64,000 bases of DNA. It comes from Flavobacterium aquidurense. GTDB lineage: Bacteria > Bacteroidota > Bacteroidia > Flavobacteriales > Flavobacteriaceae. The notes below the pieces were generated by a model, which was not told the origin of the DNA, did no database searches, and worked only from the letters and a program-made list of their open reading frames with translations. Each line of letters begins with the position of its first letter. Within the stretch, counting starts at the first letter, position 1. Location of the stretch: positions 1,452 to 65,451 of the forward strand of contig FNPS01000006.1 of the NCBI GenBank assembly GCA_900107365.1, in the 5' to 3' direction. Of the stretch, positions 61,414 to 64,000 are shown piece after piece. Both the position numbers and the translations under genes were made by a program.

Positions 61414-63042
61414 ATGAAAATATCATTTAAATATATATCTTATTTTTTCCTATTCGTTTTAGGATTAAGTATGACGCTTACTTCGTGTACCGACGATTTA
61501 AACGTGACGCCAAAGGATGATGATGAGTTTCTTTCTGAAACCTTTTTCCAGGATCCGGGTTCTTATAAAGAAGTATTAGCTAAATTATATGCAGGTCTTT
61601 ATGTAGGAGGTAATGATGGAGATGGAGATGCTAGTGTTCCATCAAAAAGTCCGGATATTGCTGGACTTGGTGGTGACTTTAGTAGTTACTTGAGATTACT
61701 TTTTGTAACACAAGAGTTTTCTACCGATGAAGCTATTATTGCTTGGGCTGATGGAGCTTTGCCAACCTTGAATTCTCAAACATGGTCTCCTGCTAATGAA
61801 TTCTTAGAAGGAACATTCTCAAGAGCATTTTATCATATTAGTGTTGCCAATGAATTTTTAAGACAGACTACTGATGAAAAATTAGCAGCAAGAGGAGTTG
61901 ATGCTAATTTGAAGACTGAAATTGCTGCGTTTAGAGCTGAAGCTCGTTTCCTAAGAGCTTTTTCATATTATAATTTAATGGATTTGTTCGGGAATGTGCC
62001 AATTACTACAGAAAAAGATCCTGTTGGTTTCTTTTATCCGGAACAAAAAACAAGAGCAGAAGTTTTTGCTTTTATTGAATCTGAATTGAAAGATTTAGAT
62101 AATAGCTTAGTGACTTCAAGACAAAATGAATATGGCAGAGTAGATAAAACAGCTGCTAAATTTTTATTAGCTCAGCTTTATTTAAACTCTAAAGTTTATA
62201 CAGGTACTGATAGAAATAATGATGCAGCAGTATTGTGTAACGAAATTATTACAAGTTCAGGATATAAATTTGCAAATGTTCCTTACCGTTATTTATTTTC
62301 TGCGGATAATAACACAAATGGTGCTCAAACTGAATTTATTTTCCCAATTGTTGGAGATGGGAATGCGATTAGAGCTACCGGTGGAGGAATGAGTTTTATT
62401 ATGCACGCTTCTATTGGAGGTAGCATGGATGCTGCATCTCGAGGCATGGACGGTGGATGGCAGGGAATTAGAACTCGTAGAGAGTTTGTAAATCTTTTTC
62501 CTGACGAAACTGCAACTGCTGATAATAGAGGAACATTTTATACAGCTGGTCAGGCAAAAGATATTGCGAATGTAGGAACTTTTACAGATGGTTATGCTGT
62601 TACAAAATACATCAATAAAAAAGCTGACGGTTCAGCAGCTCAGAGAATTGATATTCCAGATATTGATTTTCCGATGTTCAGATTAACAGATGTTTATTTG
62701 ATGTATGCAGAAGCAACAGTTAGAGGAGCTAGTTCAGGAAATATTACTACTGCATTGGGTTATATAAACCAAATTAGAGCAAGAGCAAATGCTACATCAA
62801 TCAGTGCTGCTCAATTAACTCTTGATTTTATTTTAGATGAAAGAGGAAGGGAATTATTCTGGGAATGCCACAGAAGAACTGATTTGATTCGTTTCGGAAA
62901 ATTCACAGGAGGATCTAAAATATGGCAATGGAAAGGTGGTACTATGAATGGTACTGCTACAGAATCTTACAGAGATTTAATGCCAATCCCTGCAAGAAAT
63001 ATCCAGGCAAATCCAACTTTGAAGCAAAACCCGGGATACTAA
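61414..63042 (+). CDS. susD: SusD-type starch-binding lipoprotein
   Basis: 542 residues from ATG 61414; the frame opens earlier at 61363, overlapping susC, but MKISFKYISYFFLFVLGLSMTLTSC is the lipoprotein signal with Cys at 25. The SusD/RagB fold is seen in the N-terminal ETFFQDPGSYKEVLAKLYAGLY, the TPR-like RAEARFLRAFSYYNLMDLFGNVPITT and the C-terminal DERGRELFWECHRRTDLIRFGKF. It caps the SusC channel and binds starch fragments at the cell surface. The SusE-like gene follows 18 bases later. Confidence 0.95.
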   Translation: MKISFKYISYFFLFVLGLSMTLTSCTDDLNVTPKDDDEFLSETFFQDPGSYKEVLAKLYAGLYVGGNDGDGDASVPSKSPDIAGLGGDFSSYLRLLFVTQEFSTDEAIIAWADGALPTLNSQTWSPANEFLEGTFSRAFYHISVANEFLRQTTDEKLAARGVDANLKTEIAAFRAEARFLRAFSYYNLMDLFGNVPITTEKDPVGFFYPEQKTRAEVFAFIESELKDLDNSLVTSRQNEYGRVDKTAAKFLLAQLYLNSKVYTGTDRNNDAAVLCNEIITSSGYKFANVPYRYLFSADNNTNGAQTEFIFPIVGDGNAIRATGGGMSFIMHASIGGSMDAASRGMDGGWQGIRTRREFVNLFPDETATADNRGTFYTAGQAKDIANVGTFTDGYAVTKYINKKADGSAAQRIDIPDIDFPMFRLTDVYLMYAEATVRGASSGNITTALGYINQIRARANATSISAAQLTLDFILDERGRELFWECHRRTDLIRFGKFTGGSKIWQWKGGTMNGTATESYRDLMPIPARNIQANPTLKQNPGY

Positions 63043-63060
63043 CACTTTATAAACAATAAA

Positions 63061-64000
63061 ATGAAAAATATATATAAAATTTTGATCGCATTTATTGGTG
63101 TATTGACGGTGTCATGTAATGCTGATGATGTTGATAACAGAACAATTTTAGATGCTGTTTCAATACCTGAAATAACTTCGCCTGCCACAGGAAAAGTATT
63201 TGTTTTAGATGCTAATAAACCATCAGAAGAAGTTGCGAAATTTACATGGTCAGCAGCAACATATTCAACAGATGTAGTAGTAAAATATACTTTGTTAATT
63301 GATAAAAAAGGTGGTGATTTTAAAGCTGCAAAAACACTTGCAACATCCACTAATGTTACCGAAGTTGCAGTTCTTGCTAAAGATTTAAATCAGGCAGCAA
63401 TAGATCTTGGAGCACAAACAGAAGTTGCTTCTATGTTTGATGTAAAAATCACTTCAAATGTTTCAGGTGGATTTTCTCAGGAAGGTACTAAGCTAATTAC
63501 AATCAATGTGACTCCTTATACGGGAAAAGTTACTTATAATTTTACAGATTGGTATTTAGTAGGAGTTGCTGTAGATGGTGGATGGGATAACAATGCAGAT
63601 ACTAAACATCAGCCAATGTTTAGAGATGGAAAAAATGCTACTCAATATAAATTTACGGGCTATTTTAAAGCAGGTAATTTTAAATTAATTTCTGTAAAAG
63701 GTAGTTGGGATTCTCAATTAGGAAGAGCTGGAAATGGTGTTATTGAAATAAAAAATAATGCAGGTGAATTTACAATTTCAGCAGACGGATATTATACATT
63801 CAAATTTGATACTAAGGAGTTAACTTATTCTTTAGAGCCTTATAATGCTTCTGCTGCAAAATCATTCTCAACAGTTGGTGCGATTGGAGACAGTACACCA
63901 GGTAGTTGGGATGTCTCAACTGCAATGACGAAATCTACTTTTAACTTACACGCTTGGAGTTTAAGTAAAACTGCTTTGAAAGATGGTGGACTTAAATTTA
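63061..64000 (+). CDS. SusE-like outer-membrane starch-binding lipoprotein, cut by window edge
   Basis: 313 codons are present, in frame and open to the last base; the 3' end is missing. A lipobox is at about Cys19 (VLTVSCNADD). An N-terminal SusE domain (ISVPEITSPATGKVFVLDANKPSEEVAKFTWSAATYS, shown in parts) leads to carbohydrate-binding-like modules (FTDWYLVGVAVDGGWDNNAD; FKLISVKGSWDSQLGR; STVGAIGDSTPGSWDV). SusE and SusF bind starch at the surface without cutting it. The second module begins near residue 275. It belongs to the susCDE operon, 18 bases after susD. Confidence 0.9.
   Translation, partial: MKNIYKILIAFIGVLTVSCNADDVDNRTILDAVSIPEITSPATGKVFVLDANKPSEEVAKFTWSAATYSTDVVVKYTLLIDKKGGDFKAAKTLATSTNVTEVAVLAKDLNQAAIDLGAQTEVASMFDVKITSNVSGGFSQEGTKLITINVTPYTGKVTYNFTDWYLVGVAVDGGWDNNADTKHQPMFRDGKNATQYKFTGYFKAGNFKLISVKGSWDSQLGRAGNGVIEIKNNAGEFTISADGYYTFKFDTKELTYSLEPYNASAAKSFSTVGAIGDSTPGSWDVSTAMTKSTFNLHAWSLSKTALKDGGLKF

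Overview
AT-rich chromosomal DNA of a Flavobacterium-like member of the Bacteroidota. Evidence for this: promoters of the TTG-N18/19-TAnnTTTG type, many TonB-dependent and Sus-type outer-membrane proteins, lipoproteins with short Cys-anchored signals, and Bacteroidota-typical families (DUF4421, DUF1080, TonB-C-fused M56 peptidase, GxxExxY). Gene content is mostly ordinary chromosomal. No transposase, integrase, phage gene, CRISPR array or rRNA is visible.

Layout. 1-754: three 169-bp tandem repeats plus promoter region. 755-4861: TolC-HlyD-MFS efflux operon. 5-10 kb: HAD phosphatase, PAP2/barrel protein, a minus-strand run of lipoproteins and small membrane proteins, and tRNA-Leu(TAG). 10.4-15 kb: M20 dipeptidase, then an operon of lipoprotein, BlaI, M56/BlaR1-TonB-C and double TonB-C protein behind a BlaI-type operator. 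15-24 kb: saccharopine dehydrogenase-like enzyme, DUF423, PEP carboxykinase, phytase with its TonB receptor, DUF4407. 24-31 kb: small genes, a GxxExxY nuclease-fold gene enclosed by 45-bp inverted repeats, HemW, RuvC. 31-36 kb: flippase, glycosyltransferase 2 and uncharacterised genes. 36-41 kb: pseudouridine synthase, UbiA, DUF502, GHMP (mevalonate-type) kinase, two tiny genes and diphosphomevalonate decarboxylase, suggesting an isoprenoid cluster. 41-46 kb: TspO, two tandem CarboxypepD_reg proteins, HAD, HI0933 flavoprotein, GDPD.

46.3-64 kb is a complete starch/maltodextrin utilisation locus. SusC, SusD and a SusE-like protein (cut by the window edge) run rightward. A LacI regulator, an SLC45-type sugar transporter, beta-phosphoglucomutase, GH65 phosphorylase, GH97 alpha-glucosidase and two GH13 enzymes run leftward. 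The implied flow is surface amylase, SusCD import, periplasmic GH13/GH97 trimming, maltose uptake, phosphorolysis by GH65 and beta-G1P to G6P. This system type is known.

The most unusual signal is intergenic. At least a dozen families of long imperfect palindromes, each arm built from several copies of a short word, occupy many gaps. Some are nested in one another, one lies in frame inside a coding sequence, and several create false upstream start codons. One family forms 45-bp inverted repeats (3 mismatches) around the GxxExxY gene and also occurs without it near 46.2 kb. This suggests, as a hypothesis, a nuclease-associated palindromic element family.
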